Source of the DNA: Terrimonas ginsenosidimutans
GTDB lineage: Bacteria; Bacteroidota; Bacteroidia; Chitinophagales; Chitinophagaceae
DNA: 64,000 nt
Assembly: GCF_022012415.1 (NCBI RefSeq)
Contig: NZ_JAKLTR010000007.1
Coordinates: forward strand, 62,001 to 126,000
Reading direction: 5' to 3'
Position 1 is the first letter of the stretch. Every line of letters begins with the position of its first letter. Of the stretch, positions 1 to 8,921 are shown in pieces. Made by a program: the position numbers and the translations under genes. The notes under the pieces are model-generated. The model searched no databases and was not told the origin of the DNA. It saw only the letters and a program-made list of their open reading frames with translations.

Positions 1-268
1 GCTAAAGTTCCGAAGATCAGACAGGAGGGAAGAGGGCTGCAAGCGACAGTTTATGTGTCTATTCCGACAGTCTCCAACATAAATATCACTACACGTCGCA
101 AACAGCCCGTTGAATGTCTGATACCACCTGCGTTCGAATGAGATCTTCGCCGCATCTTTGATGTGCTGACGTTCATAAACAAGCAACAGCAATATCAGTG
201 GAGAAGCAACCACTCAAAAAAACGGGCGGAACCGAAAAGCCAGATGAGTAGGAATAAAAAAACATTTT

Positions 269-718
269 ATGGCAAATAATTCTGTTTCATTACACCGGGT
301 GGTTAAAGCATCTCCGGAGAAAGTTTATCGCGCTTTTACAGAGGCGGCAGCAATGGCCTCGTGGCTTCCTCCGTATGGATTCGTATGCATAGTACACGAA
401 ATGAATGCAGAGAAAGGCGGCTCTTTCCGGATGTCATTCCAGAATTTTTCGACCGGTAATAGTCATTCTTTTGGAGGGGTATACGTAGAGCTTAAGCCAA
501 ATGAATTTTTGAAATACACGGATAAGTTTGATGATCCGAATCTGCCGGGTGAGATGACCACGACTGTTTCCCTGAGGAAAAATATTGCCGGAACGGAGAT
601 CAACATTACCCAGGAAGGGATCCCGGATATGATACCAGTGGAGATGTGCTATTTGGGCTGGCAGGAATCGCTGGATAAGCTCATGAGGTTGGTGGAGCCG
701 AATATTCCGGATGCGTAG
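269..718 (+). CDS. SRPBCC / AHSA1-like protein
   Basis: A 149-residue cytosolic protein with no signal peptide or membrane segment. The opening (HRVVKASPEKVYRAF, then a Trp-Leu-Pro stretch) and the end (LGWQESLDKLMRLVEP) are typical of the AHSA1/START-like helix-grip fold, in which a long C-terminal helix closes a hydrophobic cavity. Members bind small hydrophobic ligands or act as Hsp90 co-chaperone-like or polyketide-cyclase-like proteins, and the ligand cannot be read from sequence. Length is normal for the family. The ATG is preceded by an A-rich stretch rather than a Shine-Dalgarno sequence. A 44-bp gap containing a palindrome separates it from the serine hydrolase downstream, so co-transcription is possible but unproven. 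Confidence 0.8.
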   Translation: MANNSVSLHRVVKASPEKVYRAFTEAAAMASWLPPYGFVCIVHEMNAEKGGSFRMSFQNFSTGNSHSFGGVYVELKPNEFLKYTDKFDDPNLPGEMTTTVSLRKNIAGTEINITQEGIPDMIPVEMCYLGWQESLDKLMRLVEPNIPDA

Positions 719-740
719 CAACTGTAACATTCTACCGGGC

Positions 741-759
741 TGATCGTTTCAAACGATCA
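741..759. promoter_or_regulatory. 19-bp perfect palindrome next to a start codon
   Basis: Arms TGATCGTTT and AAACGATCA flank a single C at 750, and the element ends 3 bp before the ATG at 763. It could be an operator or an RNA structure over the ribosome-entry site. The sequence shows symmetry only; the function is inferred. Confidence 0.4.
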
Positions 760-762
760 ACT

Positions 763-1878
763 ATGCGCAAGAACGTCTTTTTATTCCTGGTAATGGCGGC
801 AGGCTGTCATTCCGGCCTTTACAGTCAGGTGAACCGCACGAGGCAGGTTCTCCTTGACAGTCTGACCAGCGTCGTTACGGCGGGGCAATATGAGGGCATT
901 AACAGCATCCTGATCTCTCACCGGGGCAACCCGGTTTATGAGCGTTATTATGGCGGATGGACAAAAGATTCGTTACATGATTCCCGGTCAGCGTTCAAAT
1001 CTGTTACCAGCCTGCTGATGGGTATTGCGATCGATCAGGGATTTATTAAGAACGCGCATCAGAAAGTGTATTCTTTCTTTCCGGAATTCCGCGGCTTTGC
1101 GGGTAAAGATTCGCTCAAGCGAAATATGACCATTGAAGATCTGCTGAACATGAAGGCGGGCTTTGATTGTGAAGAATTCAATGATGGTAAGGATTGCGAG
1201 TCTGCGATGTCCCTTTCAAATGACTGGGTACAATTCTCGCTGGCGATCCCGCTGAAGGACCCGCCCGGAACTGTCTGGGCTTACAACTCGAGTGCTCCCG
1301 TGATCCTCGGCGATATCATCAGCCGTGCGGCGGGGATGAGCATCATGGATTTTGCAAAACGCTATTTGTTTACTCCCCTGGGGATCACGCATTACAGATG
1401 GACGATCGATCCTGCGGGTCATGGCATGACTGCAGGATCATTTTATTTCCGCCCTGCTGATATGCTCAAGATCGGGGAACTGGTCCGGCAGCAGGGAATA
1501 TGGAAGGGCAAAAGGATTGTTTCGGCGGCATGGATCAGGGCTTCGATGCAAACTCCGATCGGGATTGCCGATTTTTCCTTTGTGAAATTCAGCCGGTCTG
1601 CCGTGGCCATACCTCAGCCAACATACTATGGCTATTACTGGTATAAAGAGCGGATGGTCACAGCGAAATTCCAGGAAGATGTTTGGTTTGCATCAGGCAA
1701 TGGCGGTCAATATATTCTGATTGTTCCGGGGCTCGACCTGGTAGTAGTGTTCATGCAGTCGAATTATAGTTCGTGGAAAGCGAAGAAAGCATTTGATCTC
1801 CTGATAAGATATATCCTGCCCGGATGGGAAGGGCGCAAGGATTTGCCGTATAAACAAACAACGCCCCATCGTCGATGA
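763..1878 (+). CDS. Secreted serine hydrolase, class C beta-lactamase / DD-peptidase family
   Basis: A 371-residue protein with a short hydrophobic N-terminus (residues 1-22) that looks like an export signal. The penicillin-binding-like fold is marked by the SxxK tetrad Ser76-Ala-Phe-Lys79, followed by SVTSLLMGIAID as in 6-aminohexanoate-dimer hydrolase and EstB-type enzymes. The YxN motif is Tyr174-Asn175 (WAYNSS), and the third-box equivalent is near SGNGGQYI in the C-terminal third. Family members hydrolyse esters, amides or D-peptides by a serine acyl-enzyme. The KTG box is replaced by a Gly-rich variant, so true beta-lactam resistance is unlikely. The substrate is unknown. The last 15 residues are polar and low in conservation. 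Confidence 0.8.
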   Translation: MRKNVFLFLVMAAGCHSGLYSQVNRTRQVLLDSLTSVVTAGQYEGINSILISHRGNPVYERYYGGWTKDSLHDSRSAFKSVTSLLMGIAIDQGFIKNAHQKVYSFFPEFRGFAGKDSLKRNMTIEDLLNMKAGFDCEEFNDGKDCESAMSLSNDWVQFSLAIPLKDPPGTVWAYNSSAPVILGDIISRAAGMSIMDFAKRYLFTPLGITHYRWTIDPAGHGMTAGSFYFRPADMLKIGELVRQQGIWKGKRIVSAAWIRASMQTPIGIADFSFVKFSRSAVAIPQPTYYGYYWYKERMVTAKFQEDVWFASGNGGQYILIVPGLDLVVVFMQSNYSSWKAKKAFDLLIRYILPGWEGRKDLPYKQTTPHRR

Positions 1879-2109
1879 CGAAATACAGGGTCAGTCCACA
1901 AGCCATTTGTATTTCATTTGTGATGGTAGATTCCAGCTGAGCAATCCATCGGCCATCGCTATCCGCCATCAGTCATGGGCCCTCAAAGCAGGTCAGTGAA
2001 TGAGCTTGCCTTATGCATATATCCGGTTACCGGCAAATATGTGATACCGTTATTAACTTCCTTTCAACAGATAATCATTTCCATTAACCAAATATGTATC
2101 TTCGCGCCG

Positions 2110-2281
2110 CATTGGTTCAATTGATCCAACCTGGGTCACATTGATTAAAAGGGAATCAGGTGTAAATCCTGAGCAGACCCGCTACTGTAAGTTCTATAAA
2201 AACATTTTGACAATTCAGCCACTGTATGCTTAGGCGTATGGGAAGGCGTTCAAAATGAGAACAAGTCAGGAGACCTGCCAA
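2110..2281 (+). ncRNA. Cobalamin riboswitch (AdoCbl class)
   Basis: The conserved core is visible in order: AAAAGGGAA at about 2147, GGTGnAAnTCC at 2159-2169, a CCCGCnACTGTAA block around 2177-2190, GCCACTG at 2218, a GGGAAGGC segment near 2240, and the B12 box AGTCAGGAGACCTGCC at 2264-2279. It lies 124 bp before a TonB-dependent receptor, the usual place for control of B12 uptake. Cobalamin binding should shut off the operon by hiding translation initiation or by termination. No U-tract terminator is evident before 2405, so translational control is more likely here. Confidence 0.95.
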
Positions 2282-2404
2282 AGCAGATATGTTTTAAGCT
2301 TTCGTGGAATGAAGCTTGGAATGCAAACCAATACTGACATTGTCAGTATTCCTTTGTTTTCTATTATCATCCTGTAAGCTATTTGATCATTTTATCAAAT
2401 AGAA

Positions 2405-4483
2405 ATGTCATTTTCTGTCATTCGGAGAGTGCTGCTGGCGCAGGCTTTGCTATTTGCCGTTGCTCAACTGGCTGCTCAGCAGGTTGATCCTGCCACTGTG
2501 TCAAAAACCGACACGGGAAAGGTGAAGTCATTGCCCGGCATCACAGTCTCGGCCGTTACGCATAAAGAAGTTATCCCGGCTCAAAAATTATCAGGGCAGG
2601 AACTGGAAAGCCTGAACAGCTTTTCTGTAGCGGACGCCATGCGATATTTCGCTGGTGTACAGGTGAAAGACTATGGTGGTATTGGCGGATTGAAAACTGT
2701 GGATATGCGCAGCATGGGAACCAATCACATGGGCGTTTTCTATGACGGCATTCAAATCGGCAATGCGCAAAATGGCCAGATCGACCTGGGCAGATTCTCC
2801 ATGGACAATATCGAATCGATCTCACTTTATAATGGACAGAAGAGCGATATTTTCCAGCCGGCACGGGATTTTGGTTCCTCCGGTACTATTTACCTCAGAA
2901 GCAGGAGGCCCGTATTTGATTCAGCTGCTTCCATGCATTTTAAAGGTGTGGTGAAAGCGGGTTCATTCGACCTGATCAATCCATCTCTGTTATGGGAAAA
3001 GAAACTGAATGAGAAACTCCATTTCTCTTTAAGCAGTGAATACCTGCATTCATCAGGCAGGTATAAATTCCGTTACAAGCGGGTCTTTGAAGGGTCAGGC
3101 AATACCGCATGGGATACGACAGCAGTAAGGGAAAACGGAGATATCGAAGCGCAACGGGTGGAAGCTGGTTTATTCGGTAATGTCAAACGGGGACTGTGGA
3201 ATGTTAAAGCTTATTTCTACAATTCGGGAAGAGGGATCCCCGGTGCGATCGTAAACAATGTATGGAAAAGAGCGCAGCGGCAGTGGGACAGGAACTTCTT
3301 TATTCAGGGATCTTTCCAGAAAAATATTGCACCGAAGTATGATCTCCAGGTTAACGCTAAATATGCGAATGACTACATGCGTTACCTGAATCCTGATACA
3401 ACCTTGTTATACATAGATAACAACTTTCATCAGCAGGAATGGTATGTTTCAGCAGCAAATAAATATGCACTTGCAAGGAACTTCGACATTAACCTGTCAA
3501 CCGACCTTCAATACAATACACTTACCTCTAACCTGGACGGGTTTGTGTTTCCCAAAAGATTTACGAGCCTGGTGGCCCTGGCTACTGCCGGAGAGATAGG
3601 AAGGGTAAAGTTACAGGCAAGCCTGCTTGCCACATTCGTTAGTGAATCTGTGACCCGCGGAAATAATGGTGGTGGGAATATCTCTGTCTCAGCCCCTTCC
3701 AAGCAGGAGTTTACCCCGGCATTTTTTCTTTCTTATAAACCTTTCCGGCAAAAAGAATTCAACATCCGTGCTTTTTATAAAAAGATCTTCCGGATGCCCA
3801 CCTTCAATGATCTTTATTATACTGATATCGGTAATATTGCATTGCGTCCTGAATTCACTCACCAGTACAATCTCGGTTTTCAATATACCCGAAGTCCATT
3901 GCATTCCTTTTTGAAACGATGGCAACTACAGGCCGATGTCTATTACAACCGGGTCACCGATAAGATCATTGCCGTCCCAAAAGGCAGTGGCATGTATCGA
4001 TGGATGATGATGAATATCGGCCTTGTTGAGATCAGAGGGATCGATGCGGTCTCTGATCAAAGCTTTCAATTGTCGCGGGACGCTGTTATTCATTTACGCG
4101 CTACATATACCTATCAGATGGCCCAGGATTTTACCACCCGGCGGAATCCGGATCTGCAGGCCGAAACCTGGGGTGGTCAAATTCCCTATATACCGTGGCA
4201 TAGCGCATCGCTTATTGCAGGCATGCAGTATAAAAGCTGGAAGCTGAACTACAGTTATATCTACACCGGAGAACGGTATCATAATTCCGCGAATATCCCC
4301 GAGAATTATGAGCAACCCTGGTATACGAGCGATGTTTCCGCCGTGAAGAATTTCATCCTGAAACGTACTGCCTGCAAGATCTCAGCGGAGATCAATAACC
4401 TGTTCAGCCAGGATTGTGAAGTGGTGTTGAACTATCCGATGCCTAAACGTAATTATAAACTCATCTTATCTGTCGAGTTATGA
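2405..4483 (+). CDS. btuB: TonB-dependent vitamin B12 receptor, BtuB-like
   Basis: A 692-residue outer-membrane beta-barrel receptor with a signal peptide (about residues 1-24, ending AAQ). It has a plug domain at about 50-170 (the segment beginning LPGITVSAVTHKEV acts as the TonB-box region, then ADAMRYFAGVQVKDYGGIGG) and a barrel with a C-terminal Leu for BAM recognition (LILSVEL). It lacks the N-terminal carboxypeptidase-regulatory domain of SusC proteins, consistent with a BtuB/CirA-type importer. The substrate is deduced from the cobalamin riboswitch directly upstream and the BtuG-like lipoprotein that overlaps its stop codon by 4 bp (ATGA). In gut Bacteroides BtuB and BtuG form a stable complex. 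The energy source is the TonB-ExbBD system, encoded elsewhere. Confidence 0.9.
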   Translation: MSFSVIRRVLLAQALLFAVAQLAAQQVDPATVSKTDTGKVKSLPGITVSAVTHKEVIPAQKLSGQELESLNSFSVADAMRYFAGVQVKDYGGIGGLKTVDMRSMGTNHMGVFYDGIQIGNAQNGQIDLGRFSMDNIESISLYNGQKSDIFQPARDFGSSGTIYLRSRRPVFDSAASMHFKGVVKAGSFDLINPSLLWEKKLNEKLHFSLSSEYLHSSGRYKFRYKRVFEGSGNTAWDTTAVRENGDIEAQRVEAGLFGNVKRGLWNVKAYFYNSGRGIPGAIVNNVWKRAQRQWDRNFFIQGSFQKNIAPKYDLQVNAKYANDYMRYLNPDTTLLYIDNNFHQQEWYVSAANKYALARNFDINLSTDLQYNTLTSNLDGFVFPKRFTSLVALATAGEIGRVKLQASLLATFVSESVTRGNNGGGNISVSAPSKQEFTPAFFLSYKPFRQKEFNIRAFYKKIFRMPTFNDLYYTDIGNIALRPEFTHQYNLGFQYTRSPLHSFLKRWQLQADVYYNRVTDKIIAVPKGSGMYRWMMMNIGLVEIRGIDAVSDQSFQLSRDAVIHLRATYTYQMAQDFTTRRNPDLQAETWGGQIPYIPWHSASLIAGMQYKSWKLNYSYIYTGERYHNSANIPENYEQPWYTSDVSAVKNFILKRTACKISAEINNLFSQDCEVVLNYPMPKRNYKLILSVEL

Positions 4484-5622
4484 AATTCAATTACATTATT
4501 TCAATAGTCATGTTGTTCGCGCTGGCCTCCTGCCGCAAGGATGTTGCTGTATTCATGAATGAGGATATTCCCGTTGATCCGCCGTCAGTGAATGGGTTCT
4601 CAGGATTCTACCTGCTGAATGAGGGCAATATGGGGAGTAATAAAAGCACGCTTGATTTCTTCGACTATAAAACGGGCGTGTATCAACGAAATATCTACGC
4701 AGCGGTGAATCCGACCGTTCCTAAAGAAATGGGAGATGTGGGAAATGATATCCGCATATATGGAGGCAGACTTTACGCTGTGATCAATGCTTCCAATAAA
4801 GTGGAAGTCATGAATGCAAAAACAGCGAAGCGGATCGGGCAGATCGATATTCCCAATTGCAGGTACATAAAGTTTGATAAGGGATTTGCCTATGTGACTT
4901 CTTATGCAGGACCAATTGAGATCAATCCAAACTATGCGCAAAAGGGTTATGTGGCAAAAGTTGATACCGCCACGCTGACGGTAGTGGATAAATGTATTGT
5001 CGGTTTTCAGCCAGATGAGTTGGAGATAACGGATGGAAAGATCTATGTGGCAAATTCAGGTGGTTATATGGGCGCTGGTAATACAGAAAAGTATGAACGA
5101 ACGGTGTCAGTGATCGATCTGTCAACATTCACGGAAGACAAGAGGATCGATGTGGCATATAATCTTCATCATCTCAGAGCGGATAGGCGAGGGGATCTGT
5201 GGGTTACTTCAAGGGGTGACTATAAAACACTTCCTTCACGGCTCTTCTTTATCGATAAAGTGCAGCAGAAAGTAACGGACACATTGCCGATCGCTGTCAG
5301 CAACTTCTACCTGGAAGGAGACTCGCTGTATACATACAGCACCGAGTGGAGTTATATCACTTATTCAAATGTGATCACCTATAGTATCATCAATACGAGA
5401 ACGCGTGAGATAGTCACTAACTCATTTATCTCTGACGGTACTGATAAACTGATAGAGATCCCCTATGGGATTATGGTGAATCCGCTCAATAAGGAGATCT
5501 ATGTTACGGATGCCGGTAATTATGTTTCTCCGGGAATACTTTACTGCTTCGATAAGGAAGGTAAAAAGAAATGGAGTGTAAGGACCGGCGATATCCCGGC
5601 CCACTTTGCCTTATTGCCATGA
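4480..5622 (+). CDS. btuG: BtuG-like surface lipoprotein, YncE-type beta-propeller
   Basis: A 380-residue lipoprotein: hydrophobic signal, then a LASC lipobox (Cys at about 18). The remainder is a beta-propeller of YncE type with repeated blades (GKIYVANSGG, VSVIDLSTF, EIYVTDAGNYVSPG). The marker GFYLLNEGNMG at about 40-50 is shared with the propeller gene at 8922. In Bacteroides BtuG caps the BtuB receptor on the cell surface and binds cobalamin with very high affinity. The 4-bp ATGA overlap with the receptor gene implies translational coupling and fits a receptor-lid pair. Assignment rests on fold, lipobox and context; the cobalamin-contact residues were not checked. Confidence 0.85.
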   Translation: MKFNYIISIVMLFALASCRKDVAVFMNEDIPVDPPSVNGFSGFYLLNEGNMGSNKSTLDFFDYKTGVYQRNIYAAVNPTVPKEMGDVGNDIRIYGGRLYAVINASNKVEVMNAKTAKRIGQIDIPNCRYIKFDKGFAYVTSYAGPIEINPNYAQKGYVAKVDTATLTVVDKCIVGFQPDELEITDGKIYVANSGGYMGAGNTEKYERTVSVIDLSTFTEDKRIDVAYNLHHLRADRRGDLWVTSRGDYKTLPSRLFFIDKVQQKVTDTLPIAVSNFYLEGDSLYTYSTEWSYITYSNVITYSIINTRTREIVTNSFISDGTDKLIEIPYGIMVNPLNKEIYVTDAGNYVSPGILYCFDKEGKKKWSVRTGDIPAHFALLP

Positions 5623-5682
5623 TCACCATGATCACCATGATTCTCAATAATGACCAACATAAATAACCAGAAACCAAAACGT

Positions 5683-7158
5683 ATGAAAAGGATCACTTTT
5701 CTGACGCTGCTTACAGTCGTCATGTTTTTTATTTTCTCCTGCAGAAAGGGGGAATATTTCGCACCAACCATCTCTGATACCGGTAAGGATACGATCGTAC
5801 TGAATATCGGCGATAAGACCATACTGGCTCCCGATATCAACAGCTTGTTGGGGAATACGTATAAATGGCTGGTGAATGGTACACAGGTTGCAACCGGAAA
5901 CATCAATTACACATTCCAGGCAACGGAAGCCGGAAACTTTGATGTTGTACTGAAGGTGACCAGTTGGGGTGGCACTGATGAATATGCGTATAAGATCTTT
6001 GTAGAAAGACCCATTGTCGTCTCACTTGACAATATTCCTTCTGTGTCAATGTGTGAAGTACTGGAAGTGGTGCCGACAATTACTGGTCCGGATCGCAGGG
6101 ATTACGAATACCAGTGGTCAATCGGGGATTCAGTGATCGGGAAAAAGCGTACGCTCAGTTTTATTTCTTTTCTGCCAGGAAATTATGAGCTGAAGCTTCG
6201 CGTTACTGCCGGGAAACAATCGACCACCTCCACAGGGTCTGTTACAGTAAAGCAGGCGCAGTACGTAAGAAATGCATACACTCTGCTGGAATATCTTCCC
6301 GCACCGGCCAGAAATCATAACTGGTCGATCATCGGTGCCGCACAAAACTGGGATTTTGGTTCTGAATTCCCTCTTGCATACAACGCATTTCTGGCGAAGG
6401 CCAGCGAATTGAGAAAACAAAACGCAGGCCCTGGGCTGCTACTGGGGTCATGGGGCGGATCAGCTACGCTCAGGTTTGATCATACGGTTGTTAACGTGCC
6501 GGGTAAAGCGGATATAGAATTGACGGCCATCATTTCCAATCTTGATCCGCCGGCTGTTTATGTCGCATACGACAGGAATAAAAATGGCAAGCCGGATACG
6601 GATGAATGGTATGAGATCAAGAACAAAGATTATGGCCTGGAGGATCTGCCTGCTTATGAAATGACATTCACCTATGACAGTACACTTGTTGATACCAGGC
6701 GCATATACACTTACTACAGCTGGAAAGATAACCAGCCGGAGCCTTCGAAGGGGCAGATCATGAATCAAAAGACATTCTCCAGTTCGCTTACCTATACCGG
6801 AGCATTTTCTGTAAGAGGTTTTTTTCCGGGTTATAATATGATCGATGTTGCGACAAAACAGGTGGGATTACTCGACGGTTGGAGCAATTCCTTTACGCGC
6901 AAGGGAAAGCGGATAACAAGGGATCTGTCGAGTGCCGGACAGTTCAGCCAGAAGCTGAATATCGATCTTGACCTGGCTGTTAACAGCAAAGGCGAGGCCG
7001 TTCAGCTGCCAGGCATCGATTTTATCAAGGTACAGAAAGTGGTGTATCCTTTCGCACGGGATATATTCAATCCGGGTGCGGGCGTACTTGATGCTAATAT
7101 GAATGAAGACCGGATGCTGAGCGTATCTGGTATTTTGGATATGCATCTTAAAAACTAA
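5683..7158 (+). CDS. PKD-domain surface lipoprotein of the B12 locus (copy 1)
   Basis: The start at 5683 (MKRITFLTLL) is preferred to the upstream ATG at 5650 because it begins a clean lipoprotein signal ending FIFSC; this gives 491 residues. The N-terminal half has two Ig/PKD-like segments (about 25-110 and 115-195). The C-terminal half (about 200-490) is shared with the next gene: an LGSWGG...FDHTVVNV block, then DRNKNGKPDTDEWYE, which has the spacing of an EF-hand-type calcium loop (D1, N3, N5, G6, D9, E12), and PGIDFIKV. Its place in a riboswitch-led operon suggests a cobalamin- or corrinoid-binding surface protein. The BtuH family of Bacteroides is a candidate relative, but I cannot confirm homology from the sequence alone. 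Confidence 0.75.
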   Translation: MKRITFLTLLTVVMFFIFSCRKGEYFAPTISDTGKDTIVLNIGDKTILAPDINSLLGNTYKWLVNGTQVATGNINYTFQATEAGNFDVVLKVTSWGGTDEYAYKIFVERPIVVSLDNIPSVSMCEVLEVVPTITGPDRRDYEYQWSIGDSVIGKKRTLSFISFLPGNYELKLRVTAGKQSTTSTGSVTVKQAQYVRNAYTLLEYLPAPARNHNWSIIGAAQNWDFGSEFPLAYNAFLAKASELRKQNAGPGLLLGSWGGSATLRFDHTVVNVPGKADIELTAIISNLDPPAVYVAYDRNKNGKPDTDEWYEIKNKDYGLEDLPAYEMTFTYDSTLVDTRRIYTYYSWKDNQPEPSKGQIMNQKTFSSSLTYTGAFSVRGFFPGYNMIDVATKQVGLLDGWSNSFTRKGKRITRDLSSAGQFSQKLNIDLDLAVNSKGEAVQLPGIDFIKVQKVVYPFARDIFNPGAGVLDANMNEDRMLSVSGILDMHLKN

Positions 7159-7252
7159 AGCTGCGGGAGAACAGGACGCGCTTCCGGTCAAACGTTCCGG
7201 TGATAGCGGATCTCTCAGTAGTAATTGAACTTAAACTTATCAACCTGATAAC

Positions 7253-8776
7253 ATGAACAATAAACATAAATTTCTCGTTTGCCTGATCGGCATTTTATTT
7301 TTTATCGGCAGCTGCCGAAAAGAAACCATTGAGCAAATGGAAGAGGCGCCTGTTCTTTCAGGCATTGAGTCTGACTACTATGTTCTCGTGAGAGAGAGTA
7401 TCGTTATCAGGCCTGCATTGCAGAACAGGATCGATTCGATCGAGTGGATCCTTGATGGCAGGAAAGTTGCCAGCGCATTGCAATACACTTTCCAGGCACC
7501 TGGCAATGCAGGTACGCACAGCCTGATCGTTATCGCGCACAATCGCGGCAATATCGTACAGGAGGTTGCTACCATCACTGTCGGAAGATATCAGCATGTG
7601 ACGACGATGACCAATACGATCCTGAAAGTGGAAGCATCGCAAAAATTCGCCAATCTGACGGATGTGAAATGGGAAGTGCTTAATCCTCCATCTGAATTAT
7701 TCAGGTTGTCGGATAACAGGACCTCCTCTGCATTATTCGCATCCGTTTCATTGGGAACTTACCAGCTGAAAGTGTCTTCAGGAGGGTTGGTTGATACGAT
7801 CCTTGTTACTGTTCGTCAGCCGGACAAACCATATTCGCCCTATATCGCAAAAGTGTTTGATTACCTGCCTGCACCTGGTCAGTTTGTAAATGAGTTGCCG
7901 AAGTTCAACGCCGGAGATACCTATGAGACGATGATCACAAAGGTCAGTAACGACCTGGTGGGAGAGCAGACCAATATGATCACATTAGGAGGCTGGGGTG
8001 GTTATGTTGTAGTGGGATTTGATCACACCATTGTGAACGTGGCCGGCAGACGGGATTTCAGGATCGAAGGAAATGCGTTTGGCGCTGCTGCCAATCCCCG
8101 CCCCAATGCGCCTTTCGGTGGCAGTTGTGAACCCGGGGTCGTCATGGTTGCCTATGATAAAAATAAGAATGGAAAGCCTGATGAGGATGAATGGTATGAG
8201 ATCCGTGGAAGCGCCAGTTTCTCTGCTCAACAGGAACCCTGGTACAGTCTGGCTGTGGCAAAAGGGATCGATGTTCGTACTTTCCGCGGTTATGAAATGA
8301 CTTACCACCGCCCTGCATCTGAAATAGCAACCGGCGGACCTCAGAATCATATCGCCATACCTAATTATATCCGCTGGACGGATAACCAGGGACAGGATGG
8401 CTACAAGATCAAAAACACCTTCCATGCTCAGACTTACTACCCCGGATGGATCAGTGAAGATAAGATCACTTATAAGGGGATACGCCTCGCCAGGAATGGC
8501 GTAGACGAAAGTTCAGGAGGCAGCTACTACGTTTTGTATGGATTCAGATATGGCTATGTAGATAATTATCCGAATGCACATGATAATTCCGGCATTGATA
8601 TCGATTGGGCCATTGATAAAGATGGTAACAGGGTAACCCTGCCGGGTATCGATTTTGTAAAAGTCTATAATGGAATTGACCAGGAAAATGGCTGGCTGGG
8701 TGAAGCATCCACTGAGATCGGAAGGGGCGAAGACCTGCACGTGGCAGGCAAGAAGATCGATACGATCAATCCGTAA
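7253..8776 (+). CDS. PKD-domain surface lipoprotein of the B12 locus (copy 2)
   Basis: A 507-residue lipoprotein with signal and GSC lipobox (Cys at about 21). The layout matches the preceding gene: Ig/PKD-like N-terminal segments (EWILDGRKVASALQYTF; then a second at about 115-195), and a C-terminal domain with LGGWGGYVVVGFDHTIVNV, the EF-hand-like loop DKNKNGKPDEDEWYE, and PGIDFVKVYNGIDQENGW. It has a longer insert around 330-400 that includes a YYPGW segment. The two genes are clearly a tandem duplication that has diverged. It sits 94 bp after copy 1 with no terminator between. Function in cobalamin capture is inferred from context only. Confidence 0.75.
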   Translation: MNNKHKFLVCLIGILFFIGSCRKETIEQMEEAPVLSGIESDYYVLVRESIVIRPALQNRIDSIEWILDGRKVASALQYTFQAPGNAGTHSLIVIAHNRGNIVQEVATITVGRYQHVTTMTNTILKVEASQKFANLTDVKWEVLNPPSELFRLSDNRTSSALFASVSLGTYQLKVSSGGLVDTILVTVRQPDKPYSPYIAKVFDYLPAPGQFVNELPKFNAGDTYETMITKVSNDLVGEQTNMITLGGWGGYVVVGFDHTIVNVAGRRDFRIEGNAFGAAANPRPNAPFGGSCEPGVVMVAYDKNKNGKPDEDEWYEIRGSASFSAQQEPWYSLAVAKGIDVRTFRGYEMTYHRPASEIATGGPQNHIAIPNYIRWTDNQGQDGYKIKNTFHAQTYYPGWISEDKITYKGIRLARNGVDESSGGSYYVLYGFRYGYVDNYPNAHDNSGIDIDWAIDKDGNRVTLPGIDFVKVYNGIDQENGWLGEASTEIGRGEDLHVAGKKIDTINP

Positions 8777-8875
8777 GGATAGGGCTCAAAAGTTACCGGT
8801 TCAGACTACGGTTTTGTACTGGCTTTGATAATAACACTTTTACACGTTTAAACTTTCAACCGCTACGCGTACGCG

Positions 8876-8904
8876 CACACACACACAAACAAACAAACAA
8901 ACAT
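8876..8904. repeat. CA / CAAA microsatellite in a 5' leader
   Basis: A run of about six CA units passes directly into four CAAA units, ending 18 bp before the ATG of the next gene. Both units are prone to slippage and are rich in unstructured A/C, which often acts as a translation enhancer in Bacteroidota leaders. Confidence 0.8.
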
Positions 8905-8921
8905 CACAAATAAACCAAAGA

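Noticed and set aside
1-268. Gene in the first 268 bp
   Set aside because: No open frame on either strand has coding character; nothing recognised.
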